Shown here piece after piece: positions 44,693 to 57,225 of a stretch of 64,000 bases of DNA. Location: assembly GCA_010093515.1 (NCBI GenBank), contig MU001676.1, forward strand, positions 445,993 to 509,992. Reading direction: 5' to 3'. Made by a program: the position numbers and the translations under genes. How positions within the stretch are numbered: position 1 is the first letter of the stretch; each line of letters begins with the position of its first letter. The notes beneath the pieces were generated by a model that did no database searches, was not told the origin of the DNA, and saw only the letters and a program-made list of their open reading frames with translations. The stretch is from Lineolata rhizophorae. Taxonomy: Eukaryota > Ascomycota > Dothideomycetes > Lineolatales > Lineolataceae.

Positions 44693-47250
44693 ATGGCGAG
44701 CATCCGACAAGTCGACGAGGATCCGAACCTCTCCGTCGAGGGGGAAGGTGACTCTATACAGGCAACCCGAAGGAGAGCTTCGACCGAAGACTCTTCTTCG
44801 GATTCAAAAAATCATTCCTTGGCATGGACAGAAGATACCGCCGTTGCTACAGAGCAATTGGATGCCATTGAAAAGGTGGAGCCGTTGGCAAACACCCGGC
44901 CAGAGAGTTACTCGGATGTCTACCGACCAACGGGGAGGCCTCCTCTTCGTAGCAACGGGGGCCACACCTCACTTCAAGATCTCTACGCCGAGAGTCCCGA
45001 AGCAACCCCTCTAGCCACTCCATCAGCTCCATGGCTCTCGGGTAGAGGCCATTCACCATCGTCCTCTGGGTTCACACCTACTCCTGCTGTATGTATATTG
45101 TCGTCAACCAGCCCCCCCCCCCCCTTTCCCCTTTTGTTCGGAAGCTCGTACTAACATACGTCGTTATTCCAGCGGAGTCAAGAATGCCTCAAGCCGCTGT
45201 TTCCGACCAGGCTGTCGTCCTATTTCGACCGGGATTGGGTGAAGGAGGGATACATTTCCCAAATCCACGACCGCGACGACCATGGCCAGTTACCCAGCTG
45301 GAAACGATACTGCTACTACCTCGCGCCGTTCCTGGCCGTCGCCACCCTCGCGACCTACTGGATCTACTTCGCGCTTCGTATTCGTTTCGTGCTCGCCGCC
45401 CAGGCGAAATATGGCACGACGTACCCAATGGCGTGGGTGTTCATCGCAGTGGAAATCACCGTCGCTGTGCCCGTCTTCCTTCAAATGATCTGGGCGGTGT
45501 TCATCCTGAAACGGCGACACCGCCCTAAGCTTCGGCTCCTCGGAGACGATGTCCCCACCGTCGATGTGCTAATTACTTGTTGCGGCGAAGACGTGGACGT
45601 TGTCCTCGACACCACCCGGGCCACGTGCCACGTCGACTATCCCAGGGACAAGTTCCGGGTGGTCGTCTTGGACGACGGAAACGATGCGGAGCTCCGGCAG
45701 GCTGTGGAGAATATGCGCGAGATTTACGAGAACCTGCACTACCGGTGTCGGCCCAAGTACCCCGGCGTCCCGCACCACTTCAAGGCGGGCAATCTTAATT
45801 ACGGTCTCGAAGAGGTGCAGTCGATGCCGGGCGGTGCGTCGCAGTTCGTTGCGGCCCTCGACGCCGACATGATTCCGGAGTCGGAGTGGCTGAGGGCGAT
45901 CATGCCTCACTTGCTGAAGGATTCGAAAATGGCGCTCGCGTGCCCGCCTCAGGTACGTGTATTTCGTTTAATTGGTTCGTCCAGGATGGCCTTCATGACT
46001 GACCGAAACTTCACAGCTGTTCTACAATGTCCCTCCTAGTGATCCCCTTTGCCAGAGCTTGGACTTCTTCGTTCACATTTCGGAGCCCATCAAAGACGCC
46101 CTGGGTGTGGCATGGTGCACCGGCTCGGGCTATATTGTCCGGAGAGACTATCTACAGGAGATTGGAAACTTTCCGACTGGATCTCTCGCCGAGGATGTGG
46201 CCACGTCCACTAAGCTCCTTGGAAAGGGATACAAAACGGCGTATATCCACGAGCCCTTGCAGTATGGCACGGTTCCTGACAGCTACGGGAGCCACCTCAA
46301 GCAGAGGACTCGATGGGTAAGTGTCCCATTATTCAATCGGTCGGGACGAAAACCCGCTAACTTTCATTTGATAGGCTATTGGAACGGTGGAAACATCCTT
46401 CAAACTCAAGTTCTGCTTGTACGGCGAGGATGTTCGCAAAATGACCGTGTTCCAGCGGTTCTCGAGCTTCACATATGCCGTCCTCAGCCTCTTCAACATC
46501 TTCCTCCTGCTCTCCCTCTTCGCGCTCCCCGTCGTGCTCATCTCGGGCAACGCCCTCGTCGCCTACGCCAACGAGGAGCAGCTCTTCTGGCTCATCCGCG
46601 CCTGCTTCGCCACCCTCGTCACCAACCGCCTGTGCGAGCTCGTCCTCTTCCTGCCCGCCGGCTACGCCACCGGCCAGCGCGGCAGCCGCGCCCAGCTCTG
46701 GATGAGCCCGTACATCGCCTTCAGCATCATCCGCTCCTTCGTGCTGCCCAGCTGGCTCGGCGGCCAGAAGCAGGCCTTCAAGCCCTCGGGCTCGCTCAAG
46801 TCGGAGCTCAACGAGCGCGACGCGTCGGCCCGGGCGCCGCTCTTCCGCCGCCTCCGCGTCGTCGTCTGGAACTACATGGCCGGCTTCCACATCGCGTACG
46901 TGTACTTCGTGCTGGCGGCGGTGGCGCTGTCGACGATGCGCTGCGCCGCCGACGGCTGGAGCGTGCGCGAGCGCCTCGTCTGCCTGCTCACCCACGCCTA
47001 CTGGCCGCCCGCCGCCTGGATCGTCGTCGTCTCCGCCTTCTGGATCCCCGTCGCCTACGCCGTCGACCCGCCCGCCATGCCCGCCCGCGAGGCCCTGCTC
47101 GTCCGCGACGGCAAGACGGCCGTCGCCCGCCCCACGCCCGCCAGCAAGACGACCGCCTTCAGGCCCCAGACGGCGCTGTTCGAGCTCGAGTACTTTGTCT
47201 CGACGGCGCTGACGGCGCTTGTGTTCGCGGCGTCGTTGTTTTGGTTGTAG
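44693..47250 (+). CDS. Processive GT2 polysaccharide synthase (cellulose-synthase-like)
   Basis: Four exons, 44693-45088, 45173-45952, 46017-46316 and 46375-47250, each joined in phase 0, give 783 aa. It is a family 2 membrane glycosyltransferase. After a Ser/Thr-rich cytosolic N-terminus come membrane segments near residues 178-200 and 220-243, then the catalytic domain with D-D-G at 299-301 (VVVLDDGND), D-A-D at 362-364, E-D at 451-452 (GSLAEDVAT) and the product-channel motif QRTRW at 488-492. About four further membrane segments follow. This full D, DxD, ED, QxxRW set is that of processive enzymes such as cellulose, hyaluronan or chitin synthases. It resembles the fungal GT2 group required for hyphal growth on surfaces, whose product is unsettled. 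Start 44693 is the first ATG in frame. Intron 1 has a run of about 14 C. Confidence 0.88.
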
Positions 47251-48947
47251 GGCTTGCTCTTTTTTTTTCCTTTTTTTGGCCGTGTCGGCTGAAAGCTGTA
47301 TTTTTCGTACACACACAATTGTTGTAATGGGCATGTTTTCGGGTATACGGAACCTATTATTAATATTCTACATGGCCTAGTCGAAGGCGAGAACTACATA
47401 TGCGATACGTAATGTATATTTGTTGCCGCACATGGTTATCGCGTATGGGGGCCTGCATAGCGGAGTTACGTTTGCTTTCTTTTTGAGTATCTTGGTTGAT
47501 GGAATGATAGGGTACGTCGTACAACGAAGGCGTAGCTAATACGTGTGATAGAAATTGGGCTCTGGGGCTGTATATAGGATAGAATATTAAGTGTCCGCGT
47601 TTCTGGATTGTTCTCTGGGGGGGTAGAGTGCTGTATACTTCGCCTGCTAGTACCTAGGGTCATAATGACGCAACAAAGGCATGCAAAGATCCTATGGGTC
47701 CATCATTGATTCGAGATTATTAGCTTCGGTCAGTCTGTAGTCGTGAGTTGGTACTAAATATGGCGCATAGAGATATAAAATCAGTTGCCTAGCCATTGAT
47801 CGTTACACGCCATGATGCAAATAACATGTATGCGTACTAACACCACGATCTTCAGCTGGGGCTTGATTTACATGAAAAGCCGACCAACAAACGATAAGTG
47901 TACAGCCATGTTTTCTGTCGGCTACACGGATAGCCCCGCATATGCAAGTTTAGGAGCCTCAGCCTGACTTCTCGTACGAAGTACGTTTGAAACAACAATG
48001 CAATGATCGATCCACCACGGCGAACTTGTGTGATACTTGTGGGCTGTAAGTCCATCATGTTCATTGGTACCTGCTTCAGCAATGATAGTCCGCAAAAGCA
48101 ATGTATCCTCTAACCACGCAGTGTCATCACATCTATATGGACCAGCTCGCATGTAAACTCGGAAGAACAGTTACGCCTCACACTTGTATCCTATACTTTT
48201 GTACAGTCGTAGCTAGAACTATTCGTTCCTTGTATTGTATATAGCGCTTCCAAAAGAGTCCTCGGTTCGACCCGCTTTCAGGATCATAGTGAGAGCCTAT
48301 ATGTAGTTTCTTCAGTTAGTCTCCGCCTTATGATCCGGCATACTTATACTAAGACGACACTGGGCGTGGCATTATGTCTACTAAGTTGTTCCAAGATTAA
48401 GACCCTCTTCCGTAGTATACTATTTGAACCAAGTCTCAGCCCGTGTGAGAACATCAAAGCGTATCTCAGAATTCGAACACAACACACAAATTAAAAACGG
48501 GCTTAGACCTTACGTGGACTTACTAGCGCCTTGTAACTAGCATTTAGTCTTGGTTGCTGATTTTAACTTGCGTTTCGATCCTCCATATCGAGTGTTGAAG
48601 GCTCACTTGTGAAGTCTTAACGATTCCGTACTCCCAAGGACTTCTAGGACTGCCATATGCACGATGAAAGGACAGAAGAAATTAGAGAGCGCATTACTTG
48701 TGACGGCACAAAATAATCTACAACTACCGAAGCGCAAAAAAGGTATCAGAACTCCCACATGTATGCCGCTCAAAAGCCCAGGTACACGCGTCCATTACAA
48801 ATATCGAAGGTCTAGACCATCCTTCCGCAATGCCACCAAATCACAACAGTGAGTCTATATCTACAAATCCGCATTAAAAGCCACAACCCCCTTCCACGCA
48901 TCCGAAACTCTATCGTACAAACCACCCCACCAGAAGCCCACCGCCTC
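47251..48947. other. AT-rich convergent intergenic region, no gene seen
   Basis: 1.7 kb with markedly lower GC than either neighbour, stop-rich in all frames. It resembles the islands at 1-5 kb and 33.4-36.5 kb. I could not recognise any gene relic or element in it. Confidence 0.55.
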
Positions 48948-51658
48948 CTAATCAACCTCCTCGCCCTTCCCCTCACTCTGCTCCTCCCCTCCAATCTCCA
49001 ACCCCTTCATCCCACCCTCAGCCCCTTTACCGGGGTCCGCCACCGCCGCAGCGGCCTTCTTCTTCTTCTTCCTCCCCTTCTTCTTCCCCGCCGCGTCCTC
49101 GGCGCCCACCGGCGGCGCCTGCACCACCCAGCGCGCCACCGCGCGCGCCCGCTCCGACGAGACCAGATAGTCCGCGCCCTCGACATCCGCGGCGCCGCTC
49201 TCGACGAGCTCGTACCTCCGCGGCGCCGTCGTCGCGGTGCCGTTGCCCTGCGGCTCGGCGGCAGCAGCGGCCGCCCCATCACCCCGCGCCGCGCCGCGCG
49301 TCCCGGCCCGCTCCTCACCCTGGCCCTTGTCCTTTTCCGCGCCCTCCGGCCTACACAGGTCATCCCAGCGCCTCTCGAGGCCCAGGAAGTCGCCGGCGCG
49401 ACGCAGGACGTCGACCCAATCGGCGCGGGCGCCGGACCGGGCCTCGACAAAGGCCGGGTAGCCGTCCACGAGGCGGGCGCAGCGCGCCGCGTTGAGGGCG
49501 TGGCGGCGCAGCTCCGCAAGCGACGTCTGCAACAGGCAGTGGGCGAGCAAGAGGGCGTGCAGCGCGTCCGTCAGGAGCGGGTGGTAGGTGACGGACTCGT
49601 GGACCCAGGGCGGCAGGGGCGGCTGCCGCTGCTGGCGCTCGTGCTGCTGGCCGGACTGATGGGCCGGGTCGAAGAGCGGGGTCGGGTGGTTGGGGAAGGC
49701 GAGCTCGTTGGCACCGACCGCTGGAGAGGGAGGGGAAGAGGAGGAGTGGGTGGAGGCGGTGATGGAGGCGGTGGCGAGGCGGGAGGTGGGGCGGTCGGGA
49801 AGGTTTGGAGGTGGTGATGGGGCGAAGAGCGCGGACACGTCGTGGACAACGGCCGGAGGAAGCTTCAACTTCTCATCTCGCATTATGCTGTCGAGATCGT
49901 TCTTGTGATGCGTAACCAGCGCGCCGGCGCTTGACGAGGTCGTGCCGTTATGAGGCGGTAGAGGCGCCTTGACTTTCTTGTCATTCGGAGCGCTAGACAT
50001 GGCGCCAGCGACGGCGATTTCGTGCACCTGACGCAAGAATGTCTTGATGACCTCCTCAGGTTGACCGGGCGAATAGTCCAAGTGCGAGAGGAAGGCCATA
50101 TAGTCCCGCACCGCACGCCTCGCGTTCATCTTGACCGCTTTGCGGGCCTCCAACTTTACGTGGCCAGCCTCGCGTGCGCTAGCGGTCATCGGAGGGTGAC
50201 CGCTGACGGAGTCCGTCATCTGATCTTCTTGCTGGGAAGATTGTTCTTCGTGCGGTCCGTCCAACGACGCGTGGACATGCTCACATGCCATGTTGAGGTA
50301 CACGTTTCCGCGTTGGAACAGCATCTGGGCCTCCATGCTAGTCGGCTGCTTCTCGTCCGGAATGGGACCGCTATCGTCCTGGTGGAACTTCCAAGCGTAG
50401 AACGGGTCGTGGTCGCCTTTGTAGCGGGCCAAAACTAGCTGGCCGGTCTCTGCCGGCGTTTTGATGTTATTATGCTGCTGTGACGCTAGATAGCGACACG
50501 CAGCCAGACCATCCGTGAGGTCTTTCGCCGCTCCGGCGTAGTCCCCCTTGAAAATTCGTGTTAGGGCGCGAGTTCGATATGGCGCCGGATCTCCGGGCCG
50601 ATCCGCGATGAGGTCGTTGAGGGAAGTAAGAGGCGTGCATTGCGCCGTCATGCGGGAGGGTATCTTTTCGTGAAAGAAGTGAACGTAGCGTGCATCGCGC
50701 ACCGAAGAATCCGAACTGCCGCTGCCGCTTCGTTGCAGCACCAGGGCCGCCACGTCCTCGAGGGCCGACGCGCCCTGCATCGTCGCCACGCTCGCAATCA
50801 CCTCGTCGACGTGGTACGCCGTGCTCAGCTTCTGGGCTGCCAGCTCGCGCATGCGCAGCTTTCTCTCCCGGCTCAGCTTCGCGCCACCACCGGCGCCGCC
50901 CGCACTGCCTCCGGCGCCCATGCTAGGCCCGCCGCTGGGTCCGCCTCCGGCGGACCAGTAGCCCAGGCCGAGGGCCTGGGCCGCCGCGTTGCTGCTGCTA
51001 CTCCAGCGGCCATTGTAGGCGGACGGCGGGCTGGCGACGCCCGAGGCGGCGCGCACGGCGAGGTTAGTCGCGTCGTCGACGGCGCGGCGGATCTTGACGA
51101 GGTCGTAAAAAACGGCCGGGTCGATGGGGCGCGGACGCGGCGAGTAGTAGTTCGCGTTCGCGAGCGACTCGAGGATCTCGAGCGGAAGTTGCAGCCAGGG
51201 TCCGTGGAAAGCCGAGATGTAGCGCCAATGCCTAACGTCGCCGCTGTGTTAACCGAGTAGGTACCGTGCGAAAACCAGGGGGCGTGTGTACGGTGAAGGC
51301 GAGGGAAAGAGGAGGATATCGGGGCACGACTCGAGCGGTGCCGGTGCACCGCTGATGAAACGTCGAGGGGTTCTCTTTTCTCTTTTGGTTTTCTTGAAAG
51401 AACATACTTGTTTCGTGCAATTATGAGTTGAGTTGAATGCACGTCCGGCTCGAACGGCACCGCTTTGAGCCTGTCCGGGCAGCTCGAATCGGGCGTCGCC
51501 TTCGTTGGACCTGAAGGCGTCGTATCGGCGGGCACTAGCGGCGAACGTACCGCGTCTTGAGTCGCGATGGGCGGATGAGGCGGCGCCGTGGTTGTAGATG
51601 GGCGGCTACCCTCGTCGGTTCCGTCTTGCTGCTTGGCAGCCTTCTTCTTGTTGGCCAT
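48948..51658 (-). CDS. Conserved fungal protein with TPR-like helices, function unknown
   Basis: Two exons, 51658-51408 and 51231-48948, give 844 aa; donor GTATGT and acceptor TTAG keep the frame and produce NKHWRYISAFHGPWLQLP. I do not recognise a characterised homologue, though the pattern looks like a protein widely kept in filamentous ascomycetes. Visible parts are a Lys-rich start, LPLEILESLANANYY, a Gly-rich loop, ERKLRMRELAAQKLSTAYHVDEVIASVATM, FFHEKIPSRM, and a repeat-like stretch typical of TPR helices (APYRTRALTRIFKGDYAGAAKDLTDGL, then MLFQRGNVYLNMACEHV). The C-terminal third mixes Pro-rich linker with helices (LHALLLAHCLLQTSLAELRRHALNAARCARLV) and ends in Lys-rich and acidic segments (KKKGRKKKKKA). 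No membrane segment or catalytic motif is seen. A scaffold role is possible but unproven. Confidence 0.8.
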
Positions 51659-53089
51659 GACGCCAATTGGGAGGGGCAATGTTGAGCTTGCCGGGAAGAA
51701 TCACACGATGGGGAGGGTGGTGAGGTCTTTGGCAACAACGGCCGAGCTCGGCAAAGGTTATAGGCCGGCGTGCGGACTTTCGGGCCAATCACGTTGTTCC
51801 GATGCTGCAGCCTCGCGGGCCTCGCAGCTGTCGTTCGCGCTTTCCTCAAACTGAAACCCATTTCACATTCTTCTTCGTTCCAGCCATTGCTTCGATGCAG
51901 CCTTTTGATCAGCTCTGCCGTCCTAATGGACGACCTGAATTCAGTCCCCCCCCCGCCCCAGTGGCGCAGGGCGTGTTGGCGGGAACAGAAGAAGAGGGCC
52001 AGCTGAAACTCGGCGGTGCGGACCTGCAGCTGCACCAATAGCTGCTAATCCTCATGCGGTATAACCACACCTCGGCCAAGACTTCAGAGCGCGTCTGGCG
52101 CTGCACGCTCGGTTTGAGACCAAGCTTACTACATATGTAGTATTCTGATTTCTCTGCATGCAGAGTACGTCGTTGATCGATCTACGTACTTCTTATTCAC
52201 TTGGCACTATTGACGTTACTTGCGAGAATGTGCTCGTGCAAAGAGGCGTACATCTATCTATGTGTGTATTCGCACGAGGAGTTCTTACTCCCCTGCGCCT
52301 TTCTCGCAGCCCATGGGATATCTCCCGGTACATCTACCCCAGCAAGTCCCTCTCATACTCTCCCCTGGCCGCTAACACAAACAGTGCCTCACGGGACCCG
52401 TCCAGTCTCATCTTGGCGGGTCTCCTAAACTTTTAGACAAGGCCATTTACGTAGTAAATAGCATGTGTTCGGGACGAGAATTAACTTTTCGATTTGAGCA
52501 CGCTTGCCCGCATCCCACCTAGCTCGTCGGCCTTCAAGCCCTTTCTTGACCCGGCCAGGTCTCAGCCTCTGCTTGCCGCACCGCATTGGCCACGTGACTC
52601 TGGCCTTCCTCTGCAGATCGACTACCGGTCGAAACCGCCGGAGTGCCGCTAAGGCGCCTGACAGACTGTTGAGAGCATCTGCTATGGTTACACTAACGGC
52701 CATAAGGGGCATTGAAGCGTCCTCCTTGTAACAGAGTGTTAGCAGATTAATTCGCGCTCTCCAGTTGAACACCTTTGGTTGCGTAATAGCTCAATAAGGC
52801 CCAAGTAGATGGGGAATACCACATACACGTACTACGTATGCCACTGGCATATAAGATCGCCCCCATAACCCGCATGGCAGACCAGCATTACCTCCGCAGT
52901 TCTCTGCATTCGTTCATTGCCCATCTTGGCGTTTCCTTCCATTCGTTCTCTTTGGCAGCTGGTTCTGCATTCTTTCGCTTGACTTGTCATTGGACCTTCG
53001 TTTCATCCCCCATAACACCTTTTATTTTATTTTTTATTTTTTTTTTTTACGGGCAACATAACAGTCCTTTCTGCCACGACAGCGCAGCC
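51659..53089. other. Divergent intergenic region, no gene seen
   Basis: 1.43 kb between two divergent genes. The first 400 bases are GC-rich promoter DNA of the 844-aa protein gene; the middle is AT-richer and without a gene; the last 150 bases are T-rich (a T-run at about 53030-53049) and lead into the small secreted protein gene. Confidence 0.5.
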
Positions 53090-53688
53090 ATGAAGTGCGC
53101 TCATTTCACCCTCCTCCTCGGCCTAGCCGCCGCCGTGACTTCCCTCCCCCACGCCCATCGGAAGCGCGCCCTCGAGGAGCGCCCCTACTCCGAATTCCAA
53201 ATCTCGGACGGCGTCGCCGGCAACGCCCAGGCCGAAGTCTTCGAGCAATTCCCCGTAAGCCCATCCCCCTCCGACACCCCCTCCTCACGGCCCCCCCAAT
53301 GACGGCGAAAGCTAGCGCTAACCCGCAACGCTCCTCCTAGATCGACACGTCGGACCTCGCCTCCGTCTCCGCGTCCGACCTCGACATCATCAAGTCGGCG
53401 CGCGAGACGGCCGAGGCGGCCGAGGTCGACGCGGGCGGCTTCAACGAGGCCATCGACGCGGCCGGCGGCGCCGACTCGGCCGAGGGCGCCCCGCTCCAGA
53501 CCGGCAAGATCAAGAACAAGGTGCTCAAGCTGCAGCTCGAGGTGCTGGCGCTGCAGATCGAGCAGGCCCAAGGCGACGACGGCGTCGCCGAGAAGCTGGA
53601 CGAGGAGCAGGCCAAGCTGGATACGAATGTCGCGCTCGACGAGGAGGCTGCCGGCCAGCCGAGCCAGAGCGTCGATTTCGACGGGTAG
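53090..53688 (+). CDS. Small secreted protein with Kex2-type site
   Basis: Two exons, 53090-53254 and 53341-53688, joined in phase 0, give 170 aa. The first 18 or so residues (MKCAHFTLLLGLAAAVTS) form a signal peptide, followed by HRKR, a probable Kex2 processing site. The mature protein is acidic, lacks cysteines, and has a conserved-looking core (YSEFQISDGVAGNAQAEV, then LDIIKSARETAEAAEVDAGGFN and KIKNKVLKLQLEVLALQIEQAQ) with a strong amphipathic helix. Similar small secreted proteins are widespread in filamentous ascomycetes and have no assigned biochemical role as far as I know. It is not a typical Cys-rich effector. Confidence 0.78.
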
Positions 53689-54233
53689 ATGATGGGTGGA
53701 GCTGTAAGGCGCTGTACCTGCTCGGTGCTTGTAATATTTATCAGCTTTCTATCCTGTACATTCAAGAAGCTGAAATAAGAAATTCTTTGGCCAATCCCGG
53801 CTTTTATCCGGATTTGACGCACCCTCGAGTTCTAGTTCTGAGGGCGGTTACGTTATCAGTATGTCTTGAAAACTCTAAGGACGAGGCAATGACCCGCCCC
53901 CCCTGTCCCGTAGACCGAACGATGCGCTGCAGAGCCGTATCTTCAATTGGATACCGAAAATAGCGGCCCACGGCAAGCTAGAGAATAGGGTAGCACGTCC
54001 TGGCAAAAAGCAACCAGCTTTTGAGAGTTGAATAAAAGCCGGCAAAAGCCGGCCACGAAACTCGTACATTTGATCAGCACACCAAAGGGCAAGAACGAAC
54101 CAGGGAATATAGGTTGGTCAATCGGAATTTGGATTTCTACTCCTAGCAATCCCGACCCACATGCAGAATCGAGTCATAGAACCACAAGGAAAATGATCCC
54201 CTCCGAGCACGCCCTCCCATCCACTATTCTTGC
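53689..54233. other. Convergent intergenic region, no gene seen
   Basis: 545 bp between the 3' ends of the secreted-protein gene and the uL6 gene. It holds 3' untranslated DNA only. Confidence 0.5.
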
Positions 54234-55284
54234 TTACTCCTCGACGATGTTGCCGCGCTCCGAGACGTACAAACCATCCAAAAACTAAAAAAGGCACGCC
54301 AAGTTAGGTAAGGAGTGCATGTAGACAGTAGGGTTGTAAGGACGAACCTTCCGAATATCCTTGTTCCTCACCCGGCAGGACTGCTGGATGTCGGCGGCGC
54401 TCTGGGAAACGTCCTCGAGATTGTTGCCCGAAACGACGATCTCGTCCTTCTGCGTCTTGGAGGTCTCGACGTTGACGTCCGGGCGCATCGTGACGCGGCG
54501 CACGATCTTCTCGCCAATGAAGTTCCTTTTACCCAAAAATGGTGCCAGTGTCAGCCTATCTTGTCCACGCGCACATAACACGCAGCCCGAACCCCTCTCT
54601 AATGGATCCATCGAACGCCCTACCCCCTAAAAAGACTACTGCACCAGCTCTTCTTTGTCCCGTCCATATAGCACACCCGTATCCCACGCCAAACCACCAG
54701 CTACCGCGAAAAGCTAACGTACCGAATCTCAACCTCAAACAGGTCCGTCTCCTTGTTCTTATCGATGTTGACGTTAATTGGGAAATGGGCGTAGACGTAG
54801 CGCATCTTGTACTTGAAGCCCTTGGTGACGCCGATGATGAGGTTGTTGATTATGGTGCGCACGGTCCGTAGCGCCGCCACGCTCTTGCGCGCGCCGTGGT
54901 GCATCTCGATGTTGATGACATTCTTCTTCGGGTGCGAGAACGACACGGCCAGGTGGCCGAGGTTCTTGGATAGCTTGCCTACACAAGTCCGGCGGGATTG
55001 GGCACAGGGCCCACGACGAAAAGGTCAGAATGCTGGTTCCGCTGGTCTCCGGCTTGGAATTGTAATATTTTTTTTCTTTTTTTTTTTTTTTTGGTGCTGG
55101 AAGTTGGCGCATACCTCGCGGGCCTTCAACCGTCACTATCCGCGTCTTGATGTTGACCTTGACTAGATCCGCGCAAGACCATCCGTCAGCGAACCCAAAC
55201 CGTTCTCTGCCAAAATTGCCGTCGCATGCGAGACGTACCGCCCTCCGGGATGGTCAGCGACTCCTGCTGGTGGATGTACTTCAT
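54234..55284 (-). CDS. rpl9: 60S ribosomal protein L9 (uL6)
   Basis: Five exons, 55284-55239, 55162-55115, 54978-54723, 54525-54348 and 54284-54234, give 192 aa, the length expected for eukaryotic L9. uL6 lies near the GTPase-associated centre of the large subunit. The product reads [38 protein letters not shown], then [41 protein letters not shown] and [22 protein letters not shown], all typical. It ends [16 protein letters not shown]. Every junction is GT/AG and the phases agree. Introns take up nearly half the gene, and the early placement of two of them is usual for fungal ribosomal protein genes. Intron 2 carries a long T-run on the plus strand (about 55065-55092). Confidence 0.95.
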
Positions 55285-56204
55285 GGTGGGCGGCCGAGAG
55301 GCGGAGTCGCTCGGGTGAGGAAGGCGGAAAGGAAGGTGGTGAGCTCGTCGAAAGTCAACGCGGGCACCGGTTTCACTGTGCGATGCTCGAAAATCGCTTC
55401 GCGTGTGGGGCTTGGCGTTCGGCAAAATCGTTCGCCCGGCGAGCGCGCGATCAAGTCTCCTCGCGCGGATACTTGCCTGTTCCGGCCACTAACTCCCTGA
55501 TTGGCCGAGCACCCATCGTTCTGTCACTACTTGGTGGGAATCACGAATGGGACTTCAAATTAGGCGAATATTCTGAAGCTTGAATAGTTCAAGCTAGTCA
55601 GTCCTTATTCTTACACTGTATAGCTCACTTTATAAAGTTCATGAGATATGCTTGTAACAGTATTCTTCTTTCATTTGCCACAGATGTAAGAGTAACTCCT
55701 ATCCAACAAAGCTTCTCGGCCCAGCACACCGGAGAATGGGACGGTAATTGGGCCCAAATCTGCTCCATGAGCCCACAATTGTAACCACGGAATAGAATGC
55801 ATCCGGGCCACAATAGGTAGTACACTTGCACCTCCCCATTATCTTAATTAGGTGCGCTCCGTGGATACATACGCCGTCCGGTCCACGTTCCCCACTTCCC
55901 AAACCCATTAGAAAACAAATTATCAAGGCAACAAGGGGTACACGAAGTAAAGTCCCTCAAGATGCGTGGGGAGAAAGAAAAAAAAAGGCATGAAAAGTAC
56001 ATGAGAAATTTCCTAGGAATCTAGGGAGTAGTCGCCGGGATCCCAATTAAAAGAAGAGGCCAAGGTCCCTCTCCATTCCAACTCCGGCCGATGAACTGGG
56101 CATCAAAAGCACGTGACGAGAATACAGCAGCAAGGAAACATTTCCGGATCGGAAACGAGGAAAGAGGTAGGCGGACGAGGCAACCAAAGCAAGAGGAAAA
56201 TGGA
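55285..56204. other. Intergenic region, no gene seen
   Basis: 920 bp between two minus-strand genes. The half next to uL6 is its promoter region; the rest is AT-richer 3' DNA of the glutaredoxin gene with no recognisable content. Confidence 0.5.
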
Positions 56205-57225
56205 CTAGCGCGGCAGATTCCTCCGCACCTTCTGAGAGACAAGCCTGGCCTCGACGATGCGCTTGCCGCCCATGCCAGTAATAGTCGACACGAGCTCGCC
56301 GCCCTCGTGCAGGGCCTCGACGTCGTCGCCGCCGCCGATGCTCTTGCCGTTGATGAGCACGTTGGGAACGGTCCGGCGGCCGGTGCCCTTCGCGAGCGCG
56401 GCCTGCAGCTGCGTGCCGAGCGGGTGCGTGTCTAGCTCGACGACGTACGGCGCCGGCGTGATCTTGTACTGCTCGGTCAGGATGGCTTTCGCCTTCTTGG
56501 AGAAGGGGCAGAAGGTCTTGGAGAAGATGATGACTGCGGCGGGCGAGACGCGGACGATGTTAGCCGGAAAAGTTCATCTAGATCGAGGAAGCGGGGAGGG
56601 TGGGATAAGCGCGTGGCCAGGACGTACTCGGACTCTTCTTCAAAATCGCATTCAACTCCAGCTCCGCCTCCCTCTCCTCCTCCGTCATCGGCCCCTGCTC
56701 CTCCTCCTCGGCCGCCGGTCCAGCCGCCTGCGACGGCCTCGTCCCCACCACGACGCCGTCCCCCACATTCCCCACCTTCGCGACGCCGTCGTCCTTATCC
56801 TTCATCATCACTCTTCCCGCCACCGCCTTCTCCCCCGTAATCTCATCGTGCTCCGGCCCCATGACCTCCTGCTGAAACTTGCGATCCTTCTTGTCCGCGG
56901 CCTCTTTGGCCTTGCTCTCCGCCTCCCGGAGCCGCGCCCGCACCGCCGCGTCCTCGTCCGCCGCGGCCCGCTGCTCCGAGCCTTGCTGCTGCTGCTGCTG
57001 CTGCGTCGTCGCCAGCGCGTCCTGCGTCCGCGTGTAGAAGGCCGAGTCGCGCGTCTGCCGCGCCGCCGAGGTGACGTAGAGCAGCGCGATGACGGCGACG
57101 ATGGCGAGCAGCAGCGCGAGCTTGGCGCGGCGTGGGGTCGGCATCGCGCTCGAGGTGCCCTTCGCGGTCGGGTAGGCCGGCTTGGGCGAGCCGGGCCGCG
57201 CGTAGTAGGGCGAGATGCGAGCCAC
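56205..57225 (-). CDS. Membrane-anchored monothiol glutaredoxin (Grx6/Grx7 type)
   Basis: Two exons, 57225-56628 and 56533-56205, joined in phase 1, give 308 aa. Grx6 and Grx7 are the glutaredoxins of the early secretory pathway in yeast. The layout fits: a short cytosolic start, one membrane helix near residues 35-53 (LALLLAIVAVIALLYV), a long charged stalk with a polyglutamine run (CAG repeat at 56983-57003) and coiled-coil character (RARLREAESKAKEAADKKDRK), then the glutaredoxin domain. The active site is C208-P-F-S, a single Cys, so a monothiol enzyme; the cis-Pro segment RRTVPNVLINGKSIGGG and the glutathione-binding GGGDD follow. The stalk of about 145 residues is longer than in the yeast proteins. 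Confidence 0.88.

Noticed and set aside
48255-48285. GGTTCGACCC resembling a tRNA T-loop
   Set aside because: The surrounding bases do not pair into a T-stem and no upstream tRNA arms are found.
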